A stretch of 5,365 nt of DNA. Source: an uncultured Bacteroidales bacterium. GTDB lineage: Bacteria > Bacteroidota > Bacteroidia > Bacteroidales > Paludibacteraceae. The first letter of the stretch is position 1. Each line of letters opens with the position of its first letter. Under the pieces are notes generated by a model that did not search any database, was not told the DNA's origin, and saw nothing but the letters and a program-made list of their open reading frames with translations. The translations under genes and the position numbers were made by a program. Below, in pieces: positions 1-5,365 of the stretch. The stretch lies in NCBI GenBank assembly GCA_903873355.1, contig CAIQOG010000347.1:1-5365 (forward strand). Reading direction: 5' to 3'.

Positions 1-663
1 ATTCGAACGAACTTAACCGAAACTCCTTCATTTTTGCATTCGCTGGAAGAAAAAAAAGCAATCAAAGTACCCTTGTTCGACTTGCTAAAATCCTATAAAA
101 ATGAGCTAATCTTTGGAACTCTGGCAGCAGTGACTACTTTTGTTGTTTTTTACCTGATTACTGTTTTTAGTTTGAGTTTTGCGACCAAAACACTGCATTA
201 CAGCAAATCTGACGTGCTCGTTGTGCAATTACTATCCGTTTTGTTTTTTGCATTTTCCATACCTATTTCGGCAGTATTATCGGATAAGTATGGACGCAGA
301 AAGGTGTTGCGCCTGGTGACAGTGGCTATTGTCCTGTTTGGGTTTAGTTTTTCTTTTTTACTGATACCGGGAAATTTATTGTATATCAGCCTGTTTCTGT
401 GTTTGGGGATGAGTTTAATGGGATTGTCTTATGGTCCATTAGGAACTTTTTTGTCGGAATTATTTCCAACACAGGTTCGCTATTCGGGTGCATCACTGAC
501 CTTTAATTTAGCAGGAATATTTGGAGCTGCATTTGCCCCGATGATTGCCATTTGGCTTGCAGAAAACTATGGAATCAGCTCCGTAGGTTATTATTTAATC
601 ATTGCTGCCATTATTAGTTTGCTCTCTTTCTTTGTTATCAGCAAAAAAGAGCATTCGTTTTAG
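1..663 (+). CDS. MFS transporter, metabolite:H+ symporter (MHS) type, C-terminal half (5' end outside window)
   Basis: The frame is open to the left edge, so this is the last 220 residues of a longer protein; a TTG at 34 is not a credible start. Six hydrophobic segments are visible, matching TM7-TM12 of a 12-TM major facilitator: about residues 38-61, 74-94, 104-122, 125-150, 161-187 and 195-214. The loop after the second carries DKYGRR (95-100), the repeated MFS loop motif. ELFPTQVRYSGAS (153-165) before the penultimate helix, and an ETPSF-like stretch (7-11) in the central loop before TM7, are typical of the MHS subfamily (ProP, ShiA and KgtP relatives). Family members are inner-membrane proton symporters for organic acids or compatible solutes. 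The substrate cannot be read from this half. It ends with TAG at 661 and converges on the minus-strand genes, so it is probably unrelated to the sugar cluster. Family call is strong; substrate unknown. Confidence 0.88.
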   Translation: MRTNLTETPSFLHSLEEKKAIKVPLFDLLKSYKNELIFGTLAAVTTFVVFYLITVFSLSFATKTLHYSKSDVLVVQLLSVLFFAFSIPISAVLSDKYGRRKVLRLVTVAIVLFGFSFSFLLIPGNLLYISLFLCLGMSLMGLSYGPLGTFLSELFPTQVRYSGASLTFNLAGIFGAAFAPMIAIWLAENYGISSVGYYLIIAAIISLLSFFVISKKEHSF

Positions 664-711
664 CGATAAAACGAACTTCATGTACATCTATAATCTCAAA
701 GTGGCTGTCTC

Positions 712-832
712 AAAAAAAAGAACGCAAATTACGCAAAAATCGCAAATCAACACAAAAAATAAATCTCTTATAAAAAAGAATTTATTAAAATGAGATTTGC
801 GAAAATTTGTTCAATTTGCGTAATTTGCGTTC
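712..832 (-). terminator. Probable intrinsic terminator of the minus-strand operon
   Basis: Positions 720-737 and 815-832 are perfect reverse complements (18 bp, GAACGCAAATTACGCAAA and its complement). On the minus strand the closing arm is followed at once by eight T residues (A-run 712-719 on the plus strand), the classic layout of a rho-independent terminator. It lies 48 nt past the stop of the DUF4293 gene at 880. The loop is long but holds further stems (741-748 with 794-801; 758-764 with 780-786). On the plus strand the stem is followed by AAAATAAC rather than a T-run, so it would be a poor terminator for the transporter gene. The stem is fairly AT-rich, so efficiency is uncertain. Confidence 0.65.
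720..832. repeat. Nested 113-nt imperfect palindrome with 9-nt CGCAAA periodicity
   Basis: Three nested complementary pairs share nearly the same centre (about 771-776): 720-737/815-832 (18 bp), 741-748/794-801 (8 bp) and 758-764/780-786 (7 bp). In the left arm the word CGCAAA recurs every 9 nt (starting 723, 732, 741), and in the right arm TTTGCG recurs with the same spacing (815 and 824, with an inner copy at 796). It contains no coding capacity. The build resembles a small dispersed palindromic element (REP- or MITE-like) that may also serve as a terminator. Only one copy is in the window, so dispersal is an inference. The adjoining GTGGCTGTCTC (701-711) has no matching partner on the right side. 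Confidence 0.6.
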
Positions 833-879
833 AAAATAACTCTTGTTGAACACCCTCTTTGTTATGTTGGAAAGTGTAG

Positions 880-1347
880 TTATCGTATTCTGTCTAACGA
901 TTTTACCAGCTTTTCATCTTTTCCAATGGCACCAATTGCCAGATAGCTGAGAATCAGATTTACAAGCGGCATTACAGTAGAAAACCGCAAGTGCCAGTCG
1001 GTATGCAATCGGCTGCAGGCAGTCCACAATTCGAACAGCAATAATCCGTAGAAAGCCAGCATAAAGACCATATTGATTACACAAAGCCTGATTTGTTTTG
1101 TGCGGTTCTTATACGAAAAAATAGCTATCAGAGCAATAACCGGCACAATCATCGAAATGGTTGTTATTCCCCAGATAGTCGATTCAACAGTATTTCCGGT
1201 TGGCTTCAACAATGAAATACCTTTATAATCAACCAGGTATATTAATTTATCAACTGTATTTACCAAATCTGCCAGCGGTGCAAAAACCACAAAACCGGAG
1301 AGTATAACTATTGCCAGTAAATAAAGCGTTTGAGTGCGTTGTAACAT
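880..1347 (-). CDS. DUF4293 family integral membrane protein
   Basis: This is a 155-residue protein of unknown function from a Bacteroidota-specific family. It opens with MLQRTQTLYLL and closes with KDEKLVKSLDRIR, the two conserved ends that identify DUF4293. Four membrane helices can be seen at about 8-27, 58-79, 87-108 and 123-142, separated by a polar stretch at 28-57 that would lie on one face of the membrane. The ATG at 1347 fits the family N-terminus; no Shine-Dalgarno motif precedes it, as usual in this phylum. It is the last gene before the putative terminator at 712-832 and follows the dehydrogenase gene by 67 nt. Nothing in it suggests a role in sugar-nucleotide synthesis, so its place in the operon may be incidental. 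No catalytic motif is visible. Family call is firm; function is not known to me. Confidence 0.9.
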   Translation of the reverse strand: MLQRTQTLYLLAIVILSGFVVFAPLADLVNTVDKLIYLVDYKGISLLKPTGNTVESTIWGITTISMIVPVIALIAIFSYKNRTKQIRLCVINMVFMLAFYGLLLFELWTACSRLHTDWHLRFSTVMPLVNLILSYLAIGAIGKDEKLVKSLDRIR

Positions 1348-1359
1348 TTAAATTAGTTA

Positions 1360-1392
1360 GAAAGTTTATAAAGTTTGAAAGTTTATAAAGTT
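1360..1392. repeat. Two tandem copies of a 16-bp AT-rich word, period 17
   Basis: GAAAGTTTATAAAGTT occurs at 1360-1375 and again, identical, at 1377-1392, separated by one T. It fills much of the 67-nt gap between the dehydrogenase stop (1415) and the DUF4293 start (1347). It could be slippage-prone spacer sequence; no clear Bacteroidota promoter (TTTG about 19 nt before TAnnTTTG) can be read in it. Confidence 0.75.
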
Positions 1393-1414
1393 AGCCTTAT
1401 ATGTTTAGGGGCTA

Positions 1415-2434
1415 TCATTTCTTCCAGTCTAAATCACGTACTTTGTAAATACGCTCAATGATATCAACCACTTTAAGTCCTTCCAACACGTTCGTTGTGA
1501 TAGTTCCTTTATCGGTAAGTTTTTCAATCACATTTTCAATCACGTAATGATGATTTTGAGCTGAACCTTTATACAAACCATAATCGTTTGGCGGATTGGA
1601 TGGTGCTAAAACCGGCATTTCGTAATCTTTTACATGACAATAAGTTACCTCATTCATGTATTGACCGGCCACTTTCACTGTTCCGTTAGAACCAATAATA
1701 GTGATACTGCTTTCGAGGTTTGTATCCCACACCGAAGTTGAATAGTTAAGGCAGCCCATACCACCATTTACAAAATCGAATGTTACCACACCGCTATCTT
1801 CAAAATCAGTCAGATCTTTGTGATTAAAGTCGGCAAAATTCCCTTTAATATTCTGGATATCACCAAATAACCAATACATAATGTCAATAAAGTGAGAGAA
1901 CTGTGTAAACAGTGTTCCACCATCCAATTTGCCATCACCGTGCCAGTTGCCTTTTTTGTAATAACGATCGTCACGATTCCAGTAACAATCAAGTTTTACC
2001 ATAAAAATATCGCCAAGTGTATTGTTATCAACAATCTCTTTCAACCATTCTGATGGTGGAGAATAGCGATTCTGCATTACACAGAATACATGTTTTGACA
2101 TTTCCAGCGACTTAAACAAAATATCTTCCGCATCGAGTTTCGTCAGTGCAATCGGTTTTTCAAGTACCACATGCATTTTAGCTTTCAATGCTTTTTTGGC
2201 ATATTCTGCATGGAAACCGTTTGGCGTACAGATATTTAGCACATCAATATCCAGATTTGCTGCCAATAAATCTTCAAAACTGCTGAAATAAGGTTCTGTA
2301 ATATCATTCAATCCCAATTTTTCCTTTGGAAGAACATCGCATACAGCCACTAATTCAGAATCCGGATTCCTGCGAATCATTTCGGCATGGCGCTTTCCTA
2401 TGTGTCCCTGCCCTACTACTGCAAATTTAATCAT
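1415..2434 (-). CDS. Gfo/Idh/MocA-family NAD(P)-dependent sugar dehydrogenase, probable UDP-GlcNAcA 3-dehydrogenase (WbpB/WlbA-like)
   Basis: 339 residues, full length for the family. The N-terminal Rossmann domain begins at the start codon with the GxGxxG dinucleotide-binding loop (GQGHIG, 8-13) and an acidic residue after the second strand (CD, 32-33). EKP (92-94) is the family signature lysine motif. The C-terminal alpha/beta sheet domain carries DGGTLFTQFSHFIDIMYW (171-188), with the conserved H181 and D184 at the predicted active site. WbpB/WlbA enzymes oxidise C3 of UDP-N-acetylglucosaminuronate with NAD+, yielding the 3-keto sugar for the adjacent type of aminotransferase. That substrate is inferred from the neighbouring WbpE- and WbpD-like genes; the fold alone fits many sugars. 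GnnA, which acts on UDP-GlcNAc for 3-amino lipid A, is the main alternative, but the acetyltransferase argues against it. The ATG at 2434 lies 24 nt after the four-helix-bundle gene and has no Shine-Dalgarno motif. No damage is visible. Confidence 0.85.
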   Translation of the reverse strand: MIKFAVVGQGHIGKRHAEMIRRNPDSELVAVCDVLPKEKLGLNDITEPYFSSFEDLLAANLDIDVLNICTPNGFHAEYAKKALKAKMHVVLEKPIALTKLDAEDILFKSLEMSKHVFCVMQNRYSPPSEWLKEIVDNNTLGDIFMVKLDCYWNRDDRYYKKGNWHGDGKLDGGTLFTQFSHFIDIMYWLFGDIQNIKGNFADFNHKDLTDFEDSGVVTFDFVNGGMGCLNYSTSVWDTNLESSITIIGSNGTVKVAGQYMNEVTYCHVKDYEMPVLAPSNPPNDYGLYKGSAQNHHYVIENVIEKLTDKGTITTNVLEGLKVVDIIERIYKVRDLDWKK

Positions 2435-2458
2435 AATATTGTTTATTTGATTAATAGA

Positions 2459-2845
2459 TTATTTGGTTATTTGTTGATTTAATCTTTTAGTTTGACTATT
2501 TTTTAACGCATTAAGCTTATTTGTAATTTCTTTTAATTTTTCATTTCCAATTTCAAATTCTTCTTTTGTGAGAAATCCCAAATCTAAAGCCGAAATTAAT
2601 TGACAATATGTTTCTAAAGCAGAACCATAGGCAATTTCGGTGAATCTTATTTGTTCTTTTAAAGATGAGCGAGAAGAACCTTCAGCTATATTTGAAATTA
2701 TTGAAATTGAAGCCCTTCGTATTTGTGAGCTGATTCCAAATTTTTCATTATCAGGAAATTTATTGTTAATATTATAAATAAAAACAACATATTCCCTTGC
2801 TTTTTGCCAGACATCTAACTTCTCAAACGAAAAACTATATTCCAT
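2459..2845 (-). CDS. Four-helix-bundle protein (23S rRNA intervening-sequence type, S23-like)
   Basis: 128 residues from the ATG at 2845. That start places FEKLDVWQKA at residues 7-16, as in the family; the frame runs on to a TTG at 2869, but those eight residues are unlike the family start. Further family motifs are SSQIRRA (39-45), SNIAEG (51-56) and IAYGSALE (71-78). The family folds as an antiparallel four-helix bundle, was first seen encoded in 23S rRNA intervening sequences, and is widely scattered in Bacteroidota genomes. Its molecular role is not established. Here there is no rRNA: the gene sits between the acetyltransferase (33 nt upstream) and the dehydrogenase (24 nt downstream). 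By hand count G+C over 2461-2820 is about 27%, against roughly 35-40% in sampled lines of the flanking genes, and both ends carry an inverted 17-bp repeat. Together these suggest a later insertion into the sugar operon. The frame is intact. Confidence 0.88.
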   Translation of the reverse strand: MEYSFSFEKLDVWQKAREYVVFIYNINNKFPDNEKFGISSQIRRASISIISNIAEGSSRSSLKEQIRFTEIAYGSALETYCQLISALDLGFLTKEEFEIGNEKLKEITNKLNALKNSQTKRLNQQITK

Positions 2846-2877
2846 GAAAATACTGTATTGAATAAACAAATAACCAA
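2463..2877. repeat. Near-perfect 17-bp inverted repeat at both ends of the four-helix-bundle gene
   Basis: TTGGTTATTTGTTGATT at 2463-2479 and the reverse complement of 2861-2877 (TTGGTTATTTGTTTATT) agree at 16 of 17 positions. The left copy overlaps the last codons of the four-helix-bundle gene; the right copy lies in its leader, ending just before the acetyltransferase stop at 2879. The arms therefore bracket the gene almost exactly. They may be traces of the insertion of this gene, or a chance match between two AT-rich sequences. I found no clear flanking target-site duplication. Confidence 0.55.
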
Positions 2878-2878
2878 C

Positions 2879-3460
2879 TCAACAACTCAGCAATCTTCTT
2901 ACGCTCCCGTCTTTTAATTCATACTCTTGCCCTGTTTCGGGACATACAGCCTGATTTTTATCATTAAAATGCAAACGGTGACCATTTTCACTTACCCATC
3001 CAATTTGTCGGGCAGGATTTCCAACCACCAGTGCAAAAGGTTTTACCTGTTTTGTTATCACTGCACCTGCGCCTATTAAGGCATATTCACCAATTTCATT
3101 CCCGCAAACCACCGTGGCATTAGCGCCAATACTTGCTCCTTTGCGGACAATGGTTTCGGCATATTCGTTTTTCCGGTTAACGTGACTGCGTGGATTTATC
3201 ACGTTAGTAAATACCATCGAAGGACCAAGAAAAACATCATCTTCACATATCACACCGGTGTAAACCGATACGTTATTCTGAATTTTCACATTCCTTCCAA
3301 GTCGTACCTGAGGCGAAATTACCACATTTTGTCCGATATTACAACTTTCGCCTATAAAACAACCAGTCATAATATGCGAAAAGTGCCATATTTTCGTTCC
3401 TGTTCCTATTTCACAGCCGGCATCAACGATTGCTGTTTCGTGTGCAAAGTATTCATTCAT
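2879..3460 (-). CDS. Left-handed beta-helix N-acetyltransferase, probable UDP-GlcNAc3NA 3-N-acetyltransferase (WbpD/WlbB-like)
   Basis: 193 residues, the usual size for WbpD/WlbB. Hexapeptide-repeat turns run from about 17 to 82 and resume at about 104-137, predicting a left-handed parallel beta-helix that forms a trimer with acetyl-CoA bound between subunits. Family landmarks are IWHFSH (24-29), FTNVINPRS (84-92) in the loop that breaks the helix, and [15 protein letters not shown] (146-160). A short tail with CPETG (173-177) resembles the C-terminal knob of close homologues. In the WbpD/WlbB pathway the enzyme transfers acetyl from acetyl-CoA to the C3 amine made by the aminotransferase, giving UDP-GlcNAc3NAcA. 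The ATG at 3460 gives [10 protein letters not shown], the normal family start. It follows the aminotransferase by 83 nt, consistent with sequential steps in one operon. Acceptor identity is inferred from family and neighbours; dTDP-3-amino-sugar acetyltransferases are the alternative. Confidence 0.87.
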   Translation of the reverse strand: MNEYFAHETAIVDAGCEIGTGTKIWHFSHIMTGCFIGESCNIGQNVVISPQVRLGRNVKIQNNVSVYTGVICEDDVFLGPSMVFTNVINPRSHVNRKNEYAETIVRKGASIGANATVVCGNEIGEYALIGAGAVITKQVKPFALVVGNPARQIGWVSENGHRLHFNDKNQAVCPETGQEYELKDGSVRRLLSC

Positions 3461-3543
3461 TGTTGATTGGTTTATCAGTTAACTAGTTAATCGGTTGATT
3501 GGTTGTTCGAGTTAATTGGAAATTGATAATTGGAAATTGTCTA
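3461..3543. repeat. Spacer made of short repeated words and a 12-bp palindrome
   Basis: The 83-nt gap between the aminotransferase stop and the acetyltransferase start is almost entirely repetitive. AATTGGAAATTG occurs at 3514-3525 and 3528-3539 (period 14); GTTGATTGGTT occurs at 3462-3472 and 3494-3504 (period 32). Between the latter two lies the perfect palindrome TTAACTAGTTAA (3479-3490). It has no T-run to suggest a terminator and no readable promoter. Similar wordy spacers are common between Bacteroidota genes. Confidence 0.7.
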
Positions 3544-4671
3544 TTATCTTACAAACTCTAAAACGGCTTTAGTGATATATTCCAATTGTTCCTGCGTAAG
3601 TTCTGTATGCATTGGCAATGACATTACACACTCGCTGAGTTTTTCAGCAACCGGGAAATCACCGGCTTTATAACGTGAATCCTGATATGCTTTTTGTAAA
3701 TGCAAGGGCACCGGATAATAAACCATGGCAGGGATTCCTTTGTCAGCCAAATGTTTTTGTAATCCTGCGCGGTCAACTCCGTTCAGTTTTAATGTATATT
3801 GATGAAAAACATGCGTTGAATTAGCCGAACGTGTGGGAATTATTAACTTATCAGTCACAGAAAAAGCTTTATCATAGAAATCAGCTGCAGCCCGGCGACT
3901 GGCACAATATGTATCCAAATGTTTGAGTTTCACATCCAATACGGCTGCCTGAATGCTGTCGAGTCGTGAGTTAACTCCCACCAAATCATGATAATAACGC
4001 ACTACCATTCCGTGATTAGCTATAGCACGCATACTGGCAGCAAATTCATCGTTGTTGGTAAATATAGCACCGCCATCACCAAAACATCCGAGGTTCTTGG
4101 AAGGGAAAAACGAAGTACAACCAATATCGCCCATGCAGCCCGACTGAACTTTACGGCCATCAGAAAAAGTATAAACCGAACCGATCGATTGGCATGCATC
4201 TTCAAGCACGAAAAGATTATGTTCTTTGGCAATAGCCAGAATAGCCTCCATATAAGCATTTTGCCCGAATAAATGCACAGGAACAATTGCTTTGGTTTTT
4301 GGAGTTATTGCTTTTTTCAGCGATTCAAGTGAAATATTAAACGTATCAAAGTCAACATCAACCACTACAGGTATCAATCCCAGCAAAGCAACAACTTCGG
4401 CAGTGGCAATAAACGTAAAAGTAGGTGTGATTACTTCGTCACCGGGTTTCAGACCAAGAGCCATCAACGCAATCTGAAGTGCATCAGTGCCATTTCCAAC
4501 CGGAATAACATGTTTCACGTTCAGGTATTTTTCCAGATTACTCTGAAAATCATTTACTTTTCCACCTTTGATAAAAGTTGTAGTATCAATTACTTGCTGA
4601 ATACCTGCATTAACTTCTTCCCGAATCTTTTCATATTGACTTTTCAGGTCAACCATTTGAATACTTTCCAT
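3544..4671 (-). CDS. DegT/DnrJ/EryC1 (fold-type I) PLP-dependent sugar aminotransferase, WbpE/WlbC-like
   Basis: 375 residues from the ATG at 4671 (MESIQMVDLKSQY), which matches the usual family start; an ATG two codons earlier at 4677 is equally usable, while a start at 4710 would overlap the upstream gene. Visible features are GNGTDAL (59-65) for the cofactor phosphate, EDACQSIG (157-164) with D158 facing the pyridine nitrogen and Q161 stacking nearby, and FFPSKNLGCFGDGGA (188-202), where K192 forms the Schiff base. The FPSKNLG form is that seen in WbpE-like enzymes. These use glutamate to aminate C3 of the 3-keto UDP-GlcNAcA, giving UDP-GlcNAc3NA. The gene starts 7 nt after the YbbR-like stop, suggesting co-transcription and perhaps translational coupling. 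The acetyltransferase follows. The aminotransferase family is certain; the substrate is inferred from the trio, with FdtB/QdtB-type dTDP-sugar enzymes as the alternative. Confidence 0.9.
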   Translation of the reverse strand: MESIQMVDLKSQYEKIREEVNAGIQQVIDTTTFIKGGKVNDFQSNLEKYLNVKHVIPVGNGTDALQIALMALGLKPGDEVITPTFTFIATAEVVALLGLIPVVVDVDFDTFNISLESLKKAITPKTKAIVPVHLFGQNAYMEAILAIAKEHNLFVLEDACQSIGSVYTFSDGRKVQSGCMGDIGCTSFFPSKNLGCFGDGGAIFTNNDEFAASMRAIANHGMVVRYYHDLVGVNSRLDSIQAAVLDVKLKHLDTYCASRRAAADFYDKAFSVTDKLIIPTRSANSTHVFHQYTLKLNGVDRAGLQKHLADKGIPAMVYYPVPLHLQKAYQDSRYKAGDFPVAEKLSECVMSLPMHTELTQEQLEYITKAVLEFVR

Positions 4672-4678
4672 ACACATT

Positions 4679-5365
4679 TTATTTTTGTTCAAGTATATAT
4701 TCCACTTCAAGTGGCGAAATTCTTATATTGCTGATATTTTTTGAAAGGCTTTTAATTTTTAAAACGTGCTTACTTGTGATATCCGATTTCAATTCATTAT
4801 AATCCAGATAAACCTGAATATCAGAAGAGTTGAAATTTTTAAACTTACTTAAACCAATGGTACAAGTTGCATTTACTTCGGCAGGAAAAGTACGAACCAT
4901 CAGATTCTCAGGACAATTAATCGCTGTAATTGGAATCTGCACCTTTCGTTCTGTAAATTGCTCCACGAAAATAGTAACTTTTGTCTTATTTACAGAATAT
5001 TGAACTGATTTTAATGGAATAAAATTGCAATTAAACGAAACTGTATCATTCAAATTTTCGATTGATTTACATTCTGTTCGAACATATTTCAACGTATCCA
5101 ACATTTTTTTTGGTCCGTAAACAGTTACAATATTGGGCTGTAGCCTGATATCGGAACTAAGCATATATTGATGCTCAAGCTCGATTTTTGATATAAATTC
5201 AACAGGAAGGGTTTTATGACTCAACATTTCATATCGAATCAATATTGAGTTGGGATGAAAATCCTGAATTATAGTAGTAGGTTTCAGGTATCGTACAATT
5301 CTTGATTTTAATTGTTCGGGTGAAATAAACACCTCACCTTTTTGAATTTGCAGCCGACTAATATC
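4679..5365 (-). CDS. YbbR/CdaR-like domain protein, C-terminal part (5' end outside window)
   Basis: The frame is open to the right edge, giving the last 228 residues; a GTG at 5332 lies inside the coding frame and is unlikely to be the start. The sequence shows YbbR-type beta repeats: a KTLPVEFISKIELEHQYMLS segment (about residues 51-70) followed by IRLQPNIVTVYGPKKMLDTL (about 73-92), where the P-x-x-V-x-V-x-G-P pattern is the repeat hallmark, and a second, weaker KVQIPITAINCPENLMV unit near 141-157. Full-length Bacteroidota members have one N-terminal membrane helix, here outside the window, and an exported repeat region. In Firmicutes CdaR regulates the cyclic-di-AMP synthase CdaA; the role in Bacteroidota is not settled. 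It ends with TAA at 4679, 7 nt before the aminotransferase start, so it probably heads or lies within the same transcript. The composition is AT-rich in places. The domain call is good; the function is uncertain. Confidence 0.75.
   Translation of the reverse strand, partial: DISRLQIQKGEVFISPEQLKSRIVRYLKPTTIIQDFHPNSILIRYEMLSHKTLPVEFISKIELEHQYMLSSDIRLQPNIVTVYGPKKMLDTLKYVRTECKSIENLNDTVSFNCNFIPLKSVQYSVNKTKVTIFVEQFTERKVQIPITAINCPENLMVRTFPAEVNATCTIGLSKFKNFNSSDIQVYLDYNELKSDITSKHVLKIKSLSKNISNIRISPLEVEYILEQK

Noticed and set aside
602..793. Plus-strand open frame of 63 codons overlapping the end of the transporter gene
   Set aside because: It runs through the palindromic repeat, is lysine- and asparagine-rich low-complexity sequence, and overlaps a clearly conserved gene in another frame.
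1360..1392. Possible CRISPR-like repeat
   Set aside because: There are only two copies, with one base between them, no spacers and no cas genes.
1810..1992. Second minus-strand frame inside the dehydrogenase gene
   Set aside because: It is a shadow of the Gfo/Idh/MocA coding sequence and has no family resemblance of its own.
2846..2869. TTG start at 2869 for the four-helix-bundle gene
   Set aside because: The ATG at 2845 gives the family-like N-terminus and length; the eight extra residues overlap the inverted repeat.
2459..2877. Remnant of a 23S rRNA gene around the four-helix-bundle gene
   Set aside because: The flanking sequence is protein-coding on both sides and I recognise no rRNA sequence.
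3182..3466. Plus-strand frame opposite the acetyltransferase, with similar frames opposite the aminotransferase
   Set aside because: These are antisense shadows of strongly conserved coding sequences, with no plausible domains.
4672..4710. Longer N-terminus for the aminotransferase (start at 4710)
   Set aside because: The extra residues are unlike the family and would overlap the YbbR-like coding region by 32 nt; the ATG at 4671 matches the usual start.

Overview
The window looks like chromosomal DNA of a Bacteroidota (Bacteroidetes) bacterium, most likely from Bacteroidales/Marinilabiliales. The reasons are the AT-rich sequence, the near absence of Shine-Dalgarno motifs before starts, a DUF4293 membrane protein, a YbbR/CdaR-like protein of Bacteroidota type, a four-helix-bundle (23S rRNA intervening-sequence type) protein, and spacers built from short AATTGGAAATTG-like words. 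This assignment rests on gene content only.

Layout. Positions 1-663 (+) hold the C-terminal half of a major-facilitator transporter of the metabolite:H+ symporter type, cut by the left edge. From 664 to 879 is a convergent spacer dominated by a 113-nt nested palindrome. Read leftwards it ends in eight T residues, so it is probably the terminator of the minus-strand genes. Everything from 880 to 5365 is on the minus strand and reads right to left: YbbR/CdaR-like protein (cut by the right edge), PLP-dependent sugar aminotransferase, hexapeptide-repeat N-acetyltransferase, four-helix-bundle protein, Gfo/Idh/MocA-family sugar dehydrogenase, and DUF4293 membrane protein. Gaps between these genes are 7, 83, 33, 24 and 67 nt, consistent with one transcription unit, though internal promoters cannot be excluded.

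The dehydrogenase, aminotransferase and acetyltransferase match the WbpB/WlbA, WbpE and WbpD/WlbB trio. In that pathway they oxidise C3 of UDP-N-acetylglucosaminuronic acid, transaminate the 3-keto sugar and N-acetylate the new amine, giving UDP-2,3-diacetamido-2,3-dideoxy-glucuronic acid for surface polysaccharide. The 6-dehydrogenase (WbpA) that makes the substrate and the 2-epimerase (WbpI) are not in the window. The trio starts directly behind the YbbR-like gene and is interrupted by the AT-rich four-helix-bundle gene, which has a near-perfect 17-bp inverted repeat at its two ends.

I see no rRNA, tRNA, CRISPR array, transposase or recognisable riboswitch. No stretch over 300 bases lacks a gene. 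The pathway genes are a known set. The less ordinary points are the inserted four-helix-bundle gene, the palindromic spacer, and the linkage of sugar genes to a YbbR-like gene.
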